From Bacteroidota bacterium (lineage in GTDB: Bacteria; Bacteroidota; Bacteroidia; M30B66): a DNA stretch of 64,000 nt. Below the pieces are notes generated by a model. That model did not search any database. It was given only the letters and a program-made list of their open reading frames with translations, and had not been told where the DNA came from. Positions within the stretch are counted from its first letter, which is position 1. Every line of letters starts with the position of its first letter. A program made the position numbers and the translations under genes. Shown piece after piece: positions 1-7,449 of the stretch. The stretch is taken from contig JAIXUS010000068.1 in NCBI GenBank assembly GCA_027483445.1, positions 1-64,000 on the forward strand. The letters are read 5' to 3'.

Positions 1-780
1 CGCGATGGACGTGTGATAGGCGAAGAAACCCGGTATTACAACAGCGACAAGACAGAGATCCGCTCGCGTACGGTGCGCAATGCAAAAGATTCGATGCGCT
101 TTCATCGCAACACCTTTTACCGCGGGGGCATACTGGAATCAGAATTCAGTTTTAATTGGGTGATGAAAGATGGTCGGCTGGAACTTGAGTTCGACGGACC
201 ATACAAAATGTATCATGGCAATGGGAAACAGGCCAGTGCAGCGATTTTCAAAAACGGCTTCTTGGTTGACACCTATCGACATTGGAATGCGGCGGGAACA
301 TTGGTTCAGGAGTGTTCGTTTGCTTCAGAAAACAGCACCAAAACGCTGGAACTTCTCGAGATTGATGATGAATCTATGTCGGGCGCGGGTGTGCCCAATG
401 GCATTTGCCGGTTCTGGAACGATGCAGGAGTGCTGATTCGGGAGGAATCCTACCTCATGGGGCAACGCGATGGTGTTTGGAAAACCTGGCATGCAAACGG
501 CCAGCTCGCTTCCGAAAAAACGTACAAGAACGATTTAGCGGTTGGAAAGCCCCGTTATTACGACGAACAAGGCAAGAAAATCAAGGCGCCTACCGACGAT
601 TGTCCGACCCAAAACTGGGGCAGCGGTTTTGTGTGCTCCAAACATCAAAACGAAGCGGTTATCGACAACATTGGCTCATGCAAAAATTGCGGCGAAGGCA
701 CCAGCAGCGGCATGTATTCGTTGTGTGCGAAATGTGCCTGTCGGTTAAAAAAATGCCAGCGTTGCGGCAAGGATTTGTGA
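1..780 (+). CDS. YwqK/MORN-repeat protein with C-terminal zinc ribbon (5' truncated)
   Basis: The reading frame is open from base 1. The GTG at 13 is only the first start-like codon; the residues before it (RDGR) continue the repeat pattern, so the true start lies upstream of the window. The visible part has several repeats of the form G-x-W-x-x-Y-x-x-x-G-x-x-x-x-E, the MORN-like repeat of the YwqK family. The last 60 residues are Cys-rich, with a CxxC pair, a second CxxCxC group and a terminal CxxCGK, which looks like a two-site zinc ribbon. The function is not known. The repeats suggest a binding scaffold and the ribbon a metal site. It converges on the mannose-1-phosphate guanylyltransferase gene across a repeat-filled gap. 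Confidence 0.7.
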   Translation, partial: RDGRVIGEETRYYNSDKTEIRSRTVRNAKDSMRFHRNTFYRGGILESEFSFNWVMKDGRLELEFDGPYKMYHGNGKQASAAIFKNGFLVDTYRHWNAAGTLVQECSFASENSTKTLELLEIDDESMSGAGVPNGICRFWNDAGVLIREESYLMGQRDGVWKTWHANGQLASEKTYKNDLAVGKPRYYDEQGKKIKAPTDDCPTQNWGSGFVCSKHQNEAVIDNIGSCKNCGEGTSSGMYSLCAKCACRLKKCQRCGKDL

Positions 781-853
781 TTTTTTTTGGCCGGCGGGCG
801 CGCTCTCCGCGCTACACGGTAGCCAGCTGCGATCGCTGCCGGGCTCGCGGCAC

Positions 854-1185
854 ATTAGGGCTTACTGAAAATGTCAGAAATGCGACAGATGCGAGGCGAC
901 TAAGCAAAGCTGTTCGGGCTTTGTGATAGGAGCCCCCGTAAACTCCACATTTCGCGAATGTTTGGTCTGTTGTCGGGTTGTTGTTTAACCGAAAACAAAG
1001 CGCCAGCGGTTGAAGCGGATACCCCGCAAGACCGGCGCGTAGGCACGTGGGCGAGTGCGGGCTGAGGAGTAGCAGCGAAAAACGCGGTGCCCGCCCCAAA
1101 TTTAGCATGTGGAATAGAAAGCAAACCGGGCAGGCGCCCAACCATCACATAAAATTTAAATTCCCCGAATTCAAAAGCCTCTAAT
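854..1185. repeat. MITE-like intergenic repeat, degenerate copy
   Basis: The left end at 854-873 reads ATTAGGGCTTACTGAAAATG and continues with TCAGAAATGCGACAGATGCG. This matches the minus-strand copy at 5220-5274 and, over a shorter length, the one at 28946-28971. A weak inverted counterpart, TTCAAAAGCCTCTAAT, lies at 1170-1185 and needs a one-base gap to align. The right boundary is therefore uncertain. The copy appears to contain the AGCGGATACC repeat at 1000-1138. Confidence 0.4.
1000..1138 (+). repeat. Structured dispersed repeat (AGCGGATACC family), copy A
   Basis: Conserved modules are AGCGGATACC at 1014-1023 and GAGGAGTAGCAGCGAAAAAC at 1064-1083. Between them CCCGCA (1023-1028) can pair with TGCGGG (1056-1061). 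The ends GCGCC (1000-1004) and GGCGC (1133-1137) can close an outer stem. Two more copies with the same module order lie at 20250-20438 and 28785-28873. It could be a REP-like element or a structured RNA. It fills the gap between two convergent genes; I see no coding sequence in 781-1209. Confidence 0.6.
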
Positions 1186-1209
1186 TGCGTAGAGCACAAT
1201 CGGTAATGC

Positions 1210-2307
1210 TTACACGAACTCTTCGCCAAACTGAACTTTTACATTCGAGACCATCTGACGGATTTCCTGCTCGCTTTCGCGCGGACAAATCAACAACATG
1301 CCATCTGATTCTACAACAATATACCCATCGAGGCCCTGAACCATAACCAGCTTGTCTTTTGGCATGTGTATGAGACAGTTGCTCGCGTTCTGGAGTACTA
1401 CTTTTTTCCCAACTACGGCATTGCTGCTGTTGTCTTTCTTTGAGTTTTCGTAAAGCGAGCCCCAGGTTCCTAGGTCTGACCACCCGAATTCTGAAGGAAT
1501 CACAAATACATTGGATGCCTTTTCCAAAATGGCATAATCAATAGAAATATTGGTGCATTGGGCATAGGCCAACTCAAGGGCGCTGTATTCTTCGGTTGTT
1601 CCAAAGAGCGCGCTCATATCTAAAAACACCTGATACATTTCGGCTTGGTAGATTTTGAACGCCTCTTCCATTGTTTTCACCGACGATATGAAAAGTCCGG
1701 AATTCCAAAGAAAATCGCCAGAGCTGATAAACGAATTGGCCAGGTCTTCGTTGGGTTTTTCAGTAAAGGTTTTGACTTTGCACACTTCGCCGCGATGGGC
1801 GTTTTGGTGGAATTGAATATAGCCGTAACCGGTATCGGGCCTACTTGGCCTCAAACCGAGGGTTACAACTCCGTCTTCGACTGCAGAAAATTGAAACCCT
1901 TTGTTTACCTGCTCCAGAAAGGCCGTTTCGTTCCCAATCAAATGATCGGAAGGCGCGACCACCAGAAGGGCTTCAGGGTTTTTTGCGCGGATTTTAGCAG
2001 TAGCATACGCAATGCATGGTGCCGTATTTCTTCGGGAGGGCTCTAACAAGATTTGATTCTCATGAAAGTCGGGCAGCTGTTGCTTTACCAAAGAAAGGTA
2101 GTGTTTGTGGGTAACAACTAGAATGTTCTCCTTTGGAATGATTTGGCTAAACCGATCGGCGGTTTGTTGTAAGAGGGTTCGTCCAGAGCCAAGAATATCG
2201 AGAAACTGCTTGGGCCTCGCCTGACGGCTCACCGGCCAGAAACGAGTCCCGGCACCGCCCGCCATAATTACGCAGTAAAGGTTATTTGCATTGAGCACTG
2301 TTTGCAT
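1210..2307 (-). CDS. manC: Mannose-1-phosphate guanylyltransferase
   Basis: This enzyme makes GDP-mannose from mannose-1-phosphate and GTP in the cytoplasm, for glycan and LPS precursors. The nucleotide-binding signature GGAGTRFWPVSR followed by PKQ is at residues 17-34. The family motifs APSDH, FTEKPN and FGWSDLGTW are all present. At 365 residues it is the transferase domain alone, without the phosphomannose isomerase domain found in longer fused versions. It starts 5 bp after the aminotransferase stop codon on the same strand, so the two are probably co-transcribed. Nothing in the sequence looks damaged. Confidence 0.9.
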   Translation of the reverse strand: MQTVLNANNLYCVIMAGGAGTRFWPVSRQARPKQFLDILGSGRTLLQQTADRFSQIIPKENILVVTHKHYLSLVKQQLPDFHENQILLEPSRRNTAPCIAYATAKIRAKNPEALLVVAPSDHLIGNETAFLEQVNKGFQFSAVEDGVVTLGLRPSRPDTGYGYIQFHQNAHRGEVCKVKTFTEKPNEDLANSFISSGDFLWNSGLFISSVKTMEEAFKIYQAEMYQVFLDMSALFGTTEEYSALELAYAQCTNISIDYAILEKASNVFVIPSEFGWSDLGTWGSLYENSKKDNSSNAVVGKKVVLQNASNCLIHMPKDKLVMVQGLDGYIVVESDGMLLICPRESEQEIRQMVSNVKVQFGEEFV

Positions 2308-2312
2308 GAGGC

Positions 2313-3602
2313 TTAGACTTTTTCAAGTAAGTTGAGTGAGGCGCGCAGAGATTGAAAAACTTCCGGAATCTCTTCATAACGGCAGGTTCCAACCGAAAGG
2401 CGGTACCATGAGGAATTGGCCGAAGCGCCAAAGGCATAAAAGGGAACGATGGCCAGTCCGGCCGAATCGAGCAAGAACCGCGTTACATCGGCTCCGGTTT
2501 CCAAAACTTGCCCGGAAGCAGCAATACGACGACCCTTTAAATCGATGTTTACGGTCAGATACAAAGCTGCCTGGGGAGCAATGGAATTCACCGGGAACCC
2601 ATCCGCTTTTAGCTGAAGGAATCCTTCGTGGAAGGCTGAAAGTCGGCGACTAAGTCTTTCCCTGAGTTCATCAATAAATGCTTTTACCGAGCCTTTATTT
2701 GATAAATACGCCGCTGTGGCCACTTGCTCAGCTTTAGGGGCCCAGGCTCCTACGTGACCAAGAATGCTCTTCATCGGTTCGATGATGTGTTCGGGGCCAA
2801 ATGCCCAGCCCACTCGAACTCCTGTTGCTGCAAAGGCTTTTGAGAGACCGTCAATGAAAATTGTGTACGGCCGCAGCTCCGGAAACAGGCTTACCGGATC
2901 AACGTGTTGGGTATCGCCATACGTCAATGCCCAGTAAATCTGATCGTACATTAGGTAGAGCGGCTTTTGTCCCGGCGAGCGGCGTTTATTTTCCTCCACC
3001 ACGAGGCTGCATATTTCATGAAGGCCTTGTTTGGTAAATGTGGTTCCGGTTGGATTTAAGGGTGAGCACAAGGCCAATAAGGCAGCTCCATTGAGATGAG
3101 GCCTGAGCTCATCGGCGGTGGGCATAAAGTTGTTTTCGGGTCGGGTTTCGACCATAACCGCGTTGGCCGCACTTAAATGAGAATAGTGGTTATTGTTCCA
3201 TGATGGAACCGGAAACACCACTTTGTCGCCCGGATCGACCAGGGTTTGAAAAGCGGCATAAATCAAAGGGCGGGCTCCTCCGGCAATTAGGAATTCGGAT
3301 GGACTGTAGCGCAATCCTTGATATTCTTCGATAAAACGGGAAACCTCACTGCGCAGCTCAAGCATACCATTGGCCGGAGGGTAATTGGAGTGGTTTTTCT
3401 CGTAAGCCTTCACAATTTCGGCTTTCAGCAAGGCCGGAATCGGAAATAAGGCCGGGTCGAAATCGCCAATGGTGAAGTTATAAATGCGTTGCCCTTTGCG
3501 GATTTTCTCGTTGATTTCTCCCGCCAAACGGATAATCTCAGAGCCTTGCAGGCTTCCTGCCATTCGGGATACCGGGAAAAGGTCGGCGTCGATCATGCTC
3601 AT
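2313..3602 (-). CDS. PLP-dependent class I/II aminotransferase
   Basis: This is a fold-type I aminotransferase. The NPTG motif lies near residue 183 and the Schiff-base lysine is in GLSKAFAATG near residue 255, followed by the phosphate-contacting R-x-GW. The substrate cannot be read from sequence; aspartate or aromatic/branched amino acids are typical. A TTG start 15 bp further upstream is possible, but that TTG lies inside a promoter-like TTACTTTG. I therefore prefer the ATG at 3602, with a second ATG at 3596. It is the first gene of an apparent two-gene unit with the guanylyltransferase. Confidence 0.85.
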   Translation of the reverse strand: MSMIDADLFPVSRMAGSLQGSEIIRLAGEINEKIRKGQRIYNFTIGDFDPALFPIPALLKAEIVKAYEKNHSNYPPANGMLELRSEVSRFIEEYQGLRYSPSEFLIAGGARPLIYAAFQTLVDPGDKVVFPVPSWNNNHYSHLSAANAVMVETRPENNFMPTADELRPHLNGAALLALCSPLNPTGTTFTKQGLHEICSLVVEENKRRSPGQKPLYLMYDQIYWALTYGDTQHVDPVSLFPELRPYTIFIDGLSKAFAATGVRVGWAFGPEHIIEPMKSILGHVGAWAPKAEQVATAAYLSNKGSVKAFIDELRERLSRRLSAFHEGFLQLKADGFPVNSIAPQAALYLTVNIDLKGRRIAASGQVLETGADVTRFLLDSAGLAIVPFYAFGASANSSWYRLSVGTCRYEEIPEVFQSLRASLNLLEKV

Positions 3603-3714
3603 CAGTTTAGGCTGCAAAGTAAACCCAGAACAGTGGGCTTCACAAAGAAATGTTATTAACCGGAGCGATTCCTTGCGGTATAGCGCTTCACTCCAGATTT
3701 ACCGAGTTTTTTTC

Positions 3715-4335
3715 TTACCCGGCATCGGCCATCCACTCCACTTCGGCAAGCGGATGTACCAAATAAATGCGCTTGCTTTGGAGCTCTTCGCAACGAAAGT
3801 TTTTCCGCTGTCGGGGTCCTTTTTTGAAAACTCGCCCCGATTTCAATTTAAACACAGAGGCCTCCGGTAAATCTTCAAGATGGAGCACCGGGTCTTCATC
3901 AAACTGCCGTAAACTGCGCATTAGTTGGGTGTCGTTACACGAACTGGAAGACGGGTTTTTCAGGTATTGACTTAAGGCCAGCAGAACGGGTTCGGGGAAA
4001 ATCGACCCGTTGAGATATGGCGTCATCAGGCGGGAAAAGTTCTGTTTCCACTCTTTACCATGCGGTTTTACACGCATTCCATATTCGTTCCAGGTTACAA
4101 GGTGGGCTATTTCATGAACCAGGGTGATAAGAAAAGAAAAGGCATTGAGATTATAATTGATAGTGATGTGGTGACCTCTTGAGCGCCCTGGCTCCGGACG
4201 AAAATCGCCCAGTTTGCTGCTTCTTTCCCGCGTTATTTTTAAGTGAAATCCATATTCAATAATGCAGTCGGCCATGCTGTGCACTGCAGCTTCCGGCAAA
4301 TACCGGCTCAACACCTCAATATACCTATCGCGCAT
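3715..4335 (-). CDS. SprT-like zinc metalloprotease domain protein
   Basis: The zinc motif HEIAH is at residues 74-78, and a downstream KPHGKEW supplies a likely third ligand (His92). This is the SprT/Spartan-like arrangement. At 206 residues it is a typical stand-alone bacterial SprT-like protein. The C-terminal half is basic and carries few recognisable motifs. In eukaryotes relatives cut DNA-protein crosslinks; the role of the bacterial forms is much less certain. It stands alone on the minus strand, 112 bp upstream of the aminotransferase. Confidence 0.8.
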   Translation of the reverse strand: MRDRYIEVLSRYLPEAAVHSMADCIIEYGFHLKITRERSSKLGDFRPEPGRSRGHHITINYNLNAFSFLITLVHEIAHLVTWNEYGMRVKPHGKEWKQNFSRLMTPYLNGSIFPEPVLLALSQYLKNPSSSSCNDTQLMRSLRQFDEDPVLHLEDLPEASVFKLKSGRVFKKGPRQRKNFRCEELQSKRIYLVHPLAEVEWMADAG

Positions 4336-4496
4336 AGCGGATTCAAAGATGCTGAAATTGCCTGCTTCTGCGAATTCTGTTTTTCAACAATACCGTGCTG
4401 AAACTTGGCCTGGCTGATTGATGAAGAATTGAGAATTTACTTAGTTTCGTTCGCTTGAACCCGCTCATCTACTTTTTGCTACCTAAGTCTTAATCC

Positions 4497-5069
4497 ATGT
4501 TCAAATTTGTAAACCCGGCCCTTTATGGAGCTGTTGTTCTCTTTTTCTTCCTACCCTTTTTGGAAATTCGTTGCAATGGGTCAACGCTTGTTCAGGCAAG
4601 TGGGTATGCGCTGGCGTTGAATCTGAAAATGGATATGCCCAGCCAAGGGTTTATGGGACAGATGGCCGATTCGCCCGACTTAAGTGCACTCGATTCAAGC
4701 AAACGTAAACCAGATGTATTATCACTCGGGGTTTTGATTTTGATGTTTATTGGCGGTGTTCTGTGGTTCGTAAACAGAAAAACCGAACGGTGGGCTGCAA
4801 TTATTGGAGGCTCCATTTCTACCATTTTGCTGGCTTTACTTCAACTGGTGTACAGCGGAAAACTGGAAGAAAAAACGGGTGGAGACTTTGGCGAAATCTT
4901 TCAATATGTAAAGTTCACGATTCACTTCGGAATCGGTTACTGGCTGAGTTTGTTAGCCTGTTTGGGGCTTGTTGTTGTGAATGTCTACCTCAAAATACAG
5001 GAACGCAGAAATGCCGCATTGCTTCCTTATACACCCGAAAATGAGCCGGATTTACTCGATGAGGCCTAA
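4497..5069 (+). CDS. Hypothetical four-helix membrane protein
   Basis: I do not recognise a family. The 190-residue product has hydrophobic segments near residues 7-22, 75-92, 100-118 and 140-165, which fit four transmembrane helices. A hydrophilic loop of about 45 residues lies between the first two, and the tail is acidic (EPDLLDEA). A promoter-like TACTTTTTG lies about 25 bp before the ATG. It is divergent from the SprT-like gene and is followed by a repeat element, so it is probably transcribed alone. Confidence 0.65.
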   Translation: MFKFVNPALYGAVVLFFFLPFLEIRCNGSTLVQASGYALALNLKMDMPSQGFMGQMADSPDLSALDSSKRKPDVLSLGVLILMFIGGVLWFVNRKTERWAAIIGGSISTILLALLQLVYSGKLEEKTGGDFGEIFQYVKFTIHFGIGYWLSLLACLGLVVVNVYLKIQERRNAALLPYTPENEPDLLDEA

Positions 5070-5087
5070 GGTTTATCTCCAATACTG

Positions 5088-5274
5088 AGGGCTTCCTGAA
5101 AAACACCTTAGCCCTTAATTGAATGAGGCGTTATGCAAGGGATTTCGTCTCAATTTTGAAAATCCATGCACTCCTGAATTCATAACGTTCAATTTTTCGT
5201 TAGCCAGAAATGCAGCATCTGCTTCTTTGCCCGCGGCTCGCATCTGCCGCATTTCTGAATTTTCAGTAAGCCCT
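5088..5274 (-). repeat. MITE-like intergenic element with terminal inverted repeats
   Basis: The 187-bp segment begins AGGGCTTCCTGAAAA (5088-5102) and ends with the inverse of AGGGCTTACTGAAAA (5260-5274), 14 of 15 bases matching. Inside, CAGAAATGCAGCA (5205-5217) and TGCCGCATTTCTG (5245-5257) form a 13-bp stem with one mismatch. The minus-strand end matches the copies at 854 and 28971. No coding sequence lies inside and I see no clear target-site duplication. The rest of the 5070-5384 gap shows nothing else. Confidence 0.6.
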
Positions 5275-5384
5275 TCTTAAGGCCAGCTGAATTTCTTCTG
5301 CACCAAAATATCCAAACAGACCTCTTGCTTACCTTGAGTAAGGCGAGTAAAAACAATGGGGTTCAGTGGAAAAGCTATGTTCTA

Positions 5385-5918
5385 TTACCTGAACGTACCA
5401 TACCCCACAAAATGCTGTGAGTAATACGCCTCTTGTAATCGATTCACAACCACGCCTTTCTTCGTGCTGGCATGAATGAAAAAATCCCCGCTAAGGTGCA
5501 TTCCGACGTGCGATACTTTGTTGCCCGAAATTTTGAAAAAATACAAATCGCCCTCCCGAAGCTGTTCTTTTCGAATTCGTTTTGATTTTTCGAATAACAA
5601 TGCCGATTGGTGCTCGACCTTCAATCCGAATACTTTAAGGTAAACTTGCTGAACAAAACCCGAGCAATCGGTTCCTTGTTTGGAGCTTCCACCATAGCGA
5701 TAAGGAGTTCCCATCCACTGTGCTACTTCTTCGAAAAAGCTCCGGTTTGCCGACTCGGGCAACTCTAGTCCAAGCTTACGTTCATAATCACTCAACCCGG
5801 TTTCACGGCGAGGCTTTTCAATGCTTGGCTTGGGCTTCGTTTTACACCCTGATAAAGCAAGCCCAAGCAACAGAACGATACTAAAACAAATGCGTCCGGT
5901 TTTCCAGCAATAGCTCAT
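5385..5918 (-). CDS. NlpC/P60 (C40) cell-wall peptidase lipoprotein
   Basis: This is a predicted gamma-D-glutamyl-diamino-acid endopeptidase that trims peptidoglycan peptides. Counting from the chosen ATG, a signal peptide ends at lipobox Cys25 (LALSGC). The catalytic Cys85 sits in TDCSGF and the two histidines are His137 (SHVG) and His149 (FIHAS). The longer open frame to 5978 adds 20 polar residues before the signal peptide, so the internal ATG is preferred. It still overlaps the end of the upstream YwqK gene by 38 bp, implying translational coupling. The lipid anchor places it at the outer membrane or in the periplasm. Confidence 0.85.
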   Translation of the reverse strand: MSYCWKTGRICFSIVLLLGLALSGCKTKPKPSIEKPRRETGLSDYERKLGLELPESANRSFFEEVAQWMGTPYRYGGSSKQGTDCSGFVQQVYLKVFGLKVEHQSALLFEKSKRIRKEQLREGDLYFFKISGNKVSHVGMHLSGDFFIHASTKKGVVVNRLQEAYYSQHFVGYGTFR

Positions 5919-7449
5919 AATCGGCCGGTTCAAATTCAGGTCTGATTCGCACTCCTTCGTATTCTGTTTCAATGCCATTTCGATACTCTACATCAAGGTA
6001 TGGAAGGCCATCCAAACCATACATGCGCCAAAGGCCTTCGCGTTTTCCGTTCGAATATTTTCCCTCCCAATACAAGGCACCATTAAGTCGAAATGCCTGA
6101 TGTTTTCCTTCGGGATTTCCCTGATTAAACTTTCCTCTGAAAGCAAGGGTGCCATCGGGAAAACGATGCTCCCAAACACCATGCATCATTCCTGTTTGAA
6201 AAAATCCCAGAATCCGCTGATTTCCTTGTAAAAACATCCATTTTCCTTCCCGTTCTCCATCGATAAACTCTCCGAATGCCAGAGTGTCGCCCAGTTCCGA
6301 TAGTTCGAGAGAAAATCCGTCTTCCTGGCCATTTCTGTATTGCTCTTCGCGAAGTAAAACCCTGCTTTCATAATACCACTTCCATACGCCGGTAGGTTTA
6401 CCATTTATAAAGCTTCCCTCCTGCTCTGCGGCTCCCGATAAATAATAATACATCCACTTTCCGGAGCGAAAATCATCTTTGTACACTCCTTCGGATTTCA
6501 ATTCTCCACTGAGATAAAACTCCTTCCAAAGACCTTGTCGCCGACCAATAGAATCAAGCATACCAATGGCTGTTCGTTTACCGTCTAAGTAAACTTCTGC
6601 CAGGCTGCTTTGCTTGCTGGTATCGGTTTCGATATGCATTCCCACTGGTTGACCTTGCGCATTAAATGCACCGGTTTTTAATTTCCCATCAACCGTGAAA
6701 CGTTTTCTCACTTCCGGTGGAGTGTTTTCTTGATTGTTCCGCAGAAGAACACCGTCCGCATACTGTTCAAGAAGCTGCAAATTGCCTTGCTGGTCGTAAA
6801 TTTTTCTAAAGCCATCCAACAAACCGTTGCGATACGTTGATTCTTCCTGTATCGATAAATCCGGGTAAAGAGAAAGCCAAACACCAGTTTTCTTATTCTG
6901 CCGATCAAACCTGTTTACCGGCCTTTTCTGAACTAAGGCTCCGTTTCTGTACTCCATCCAATAGAGCAATTGTCCTGTTGAATCGTACTCTGCCGCCTTA
7001 CCATTTTCTTTTCCATGCGAATAAGGAATTACAAAAACTTTTCGGCCATTGAAATGATACCGTTCTGAAAACCCCTCTCGAAAATCATCTACATACCGGT
7101 CGATAGACAAGGGTTTTCCTTCCGGAGAATAATCTGTTTTTAGCCCGTTTTTCTTTCCGCCGCTGTATTGAATAGTGGTTTTTAAAAGCCCATCTTCCGA
7201 ATAAAACTTCCAAAGACTATCGCTTTTCCCTGCTTTTAATTGGCCAATCGATTTCATGGCGCCACCCGGATAATACGACTTCCAGATTCCTTCGGGAATG
7301 CCATTATTCATGGATCCTTCTGAGGACTTTCGGCCATCTGGAAATTTTAATACCACATACCCATTTTTCAACAAGCTATCTTGTGCCTGAAGATTATTCC
7401 AGGCAAAAAATAGTATGGCGAAAAACAGGCATCTAAAAAACTTCATCAA
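5881..7449 (-). CDS. Exported YwqK/MORN-repeat protein
   Basis: The 522-residue product starts with a signal peptide ending at LQAQ (about residue 23). The rest is nearly all tandem repeats of about 23 residues with the pattern G-x-W-x-x-Y-x-x-x-G-x-x-x-x-E-x-x-Y-x-x-G, roughly 18 copies. Such proteins are often labelled YwqK-family antitoxin, but this one is exported and has no toxin partner here, so a surface or periplasmic scaffold role is more likely. Its start overlaps the M16 peptidase stop by 4 bp, and its end overlaps the NlpC/P60 gene. Base composition is AT-rich like the peptidase gene upstream. Confidence 0.75.
   Translation of the reverse strand: MMKFFRCLFFAILFFAWNNLQAQDSLLKNGYVVLKFPDGRKSSEGSMNNGIPEGIWKSYYPGGAMKSIGQLKAGKSDSLWKFYSEDGLLKTTIQYSGGKKNGLKTDYSPEGKPLSIDRYVDDFREGFSERYHFNGRKVFVIPYSHGKENGKAAEYDSTGQLLYWMEYRNGALVQKRPVNRFDRQNKKTGVWLSLYPDLSIQEESTYRNGLLDGFRKIYDQQGNLQLLEQYADGVLLRNNQENTPPEVRKRFTVDGKLKTGAFNAQGQPVGMHIETDTSKQSSLAEVYLDGKRTAIGMLDSIGRRQGLWKEFYLSGELKSEGVYKDDFRSGKWMYYYLSGAAEQEGSFINGKPTGVWKWYYESRVLLREEQYRNGQEDGFSLELSELGDTLAFGEFIDGEREGKWMFLQGNQRILGFFQTGMMHGVWEHRFPDGTLAFRGKFNQGNPEGKHQAFRLNGALYWEGKYSNGKREGLWRMYGLDGLPYLDVEYRNGIETEYEGVRIRPEFEPADYELLLENRTHLF

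Noticed and set aside
5881-5918. Frameshift joining the YwqK protein and the NlpC/P60 lipoprotein
   Set aside because: The lipoprotein has its own complete signal peptide and lipobox, and the YwqK protein ends after its repeats. The 38-bp overlap is better read as coupled genes.
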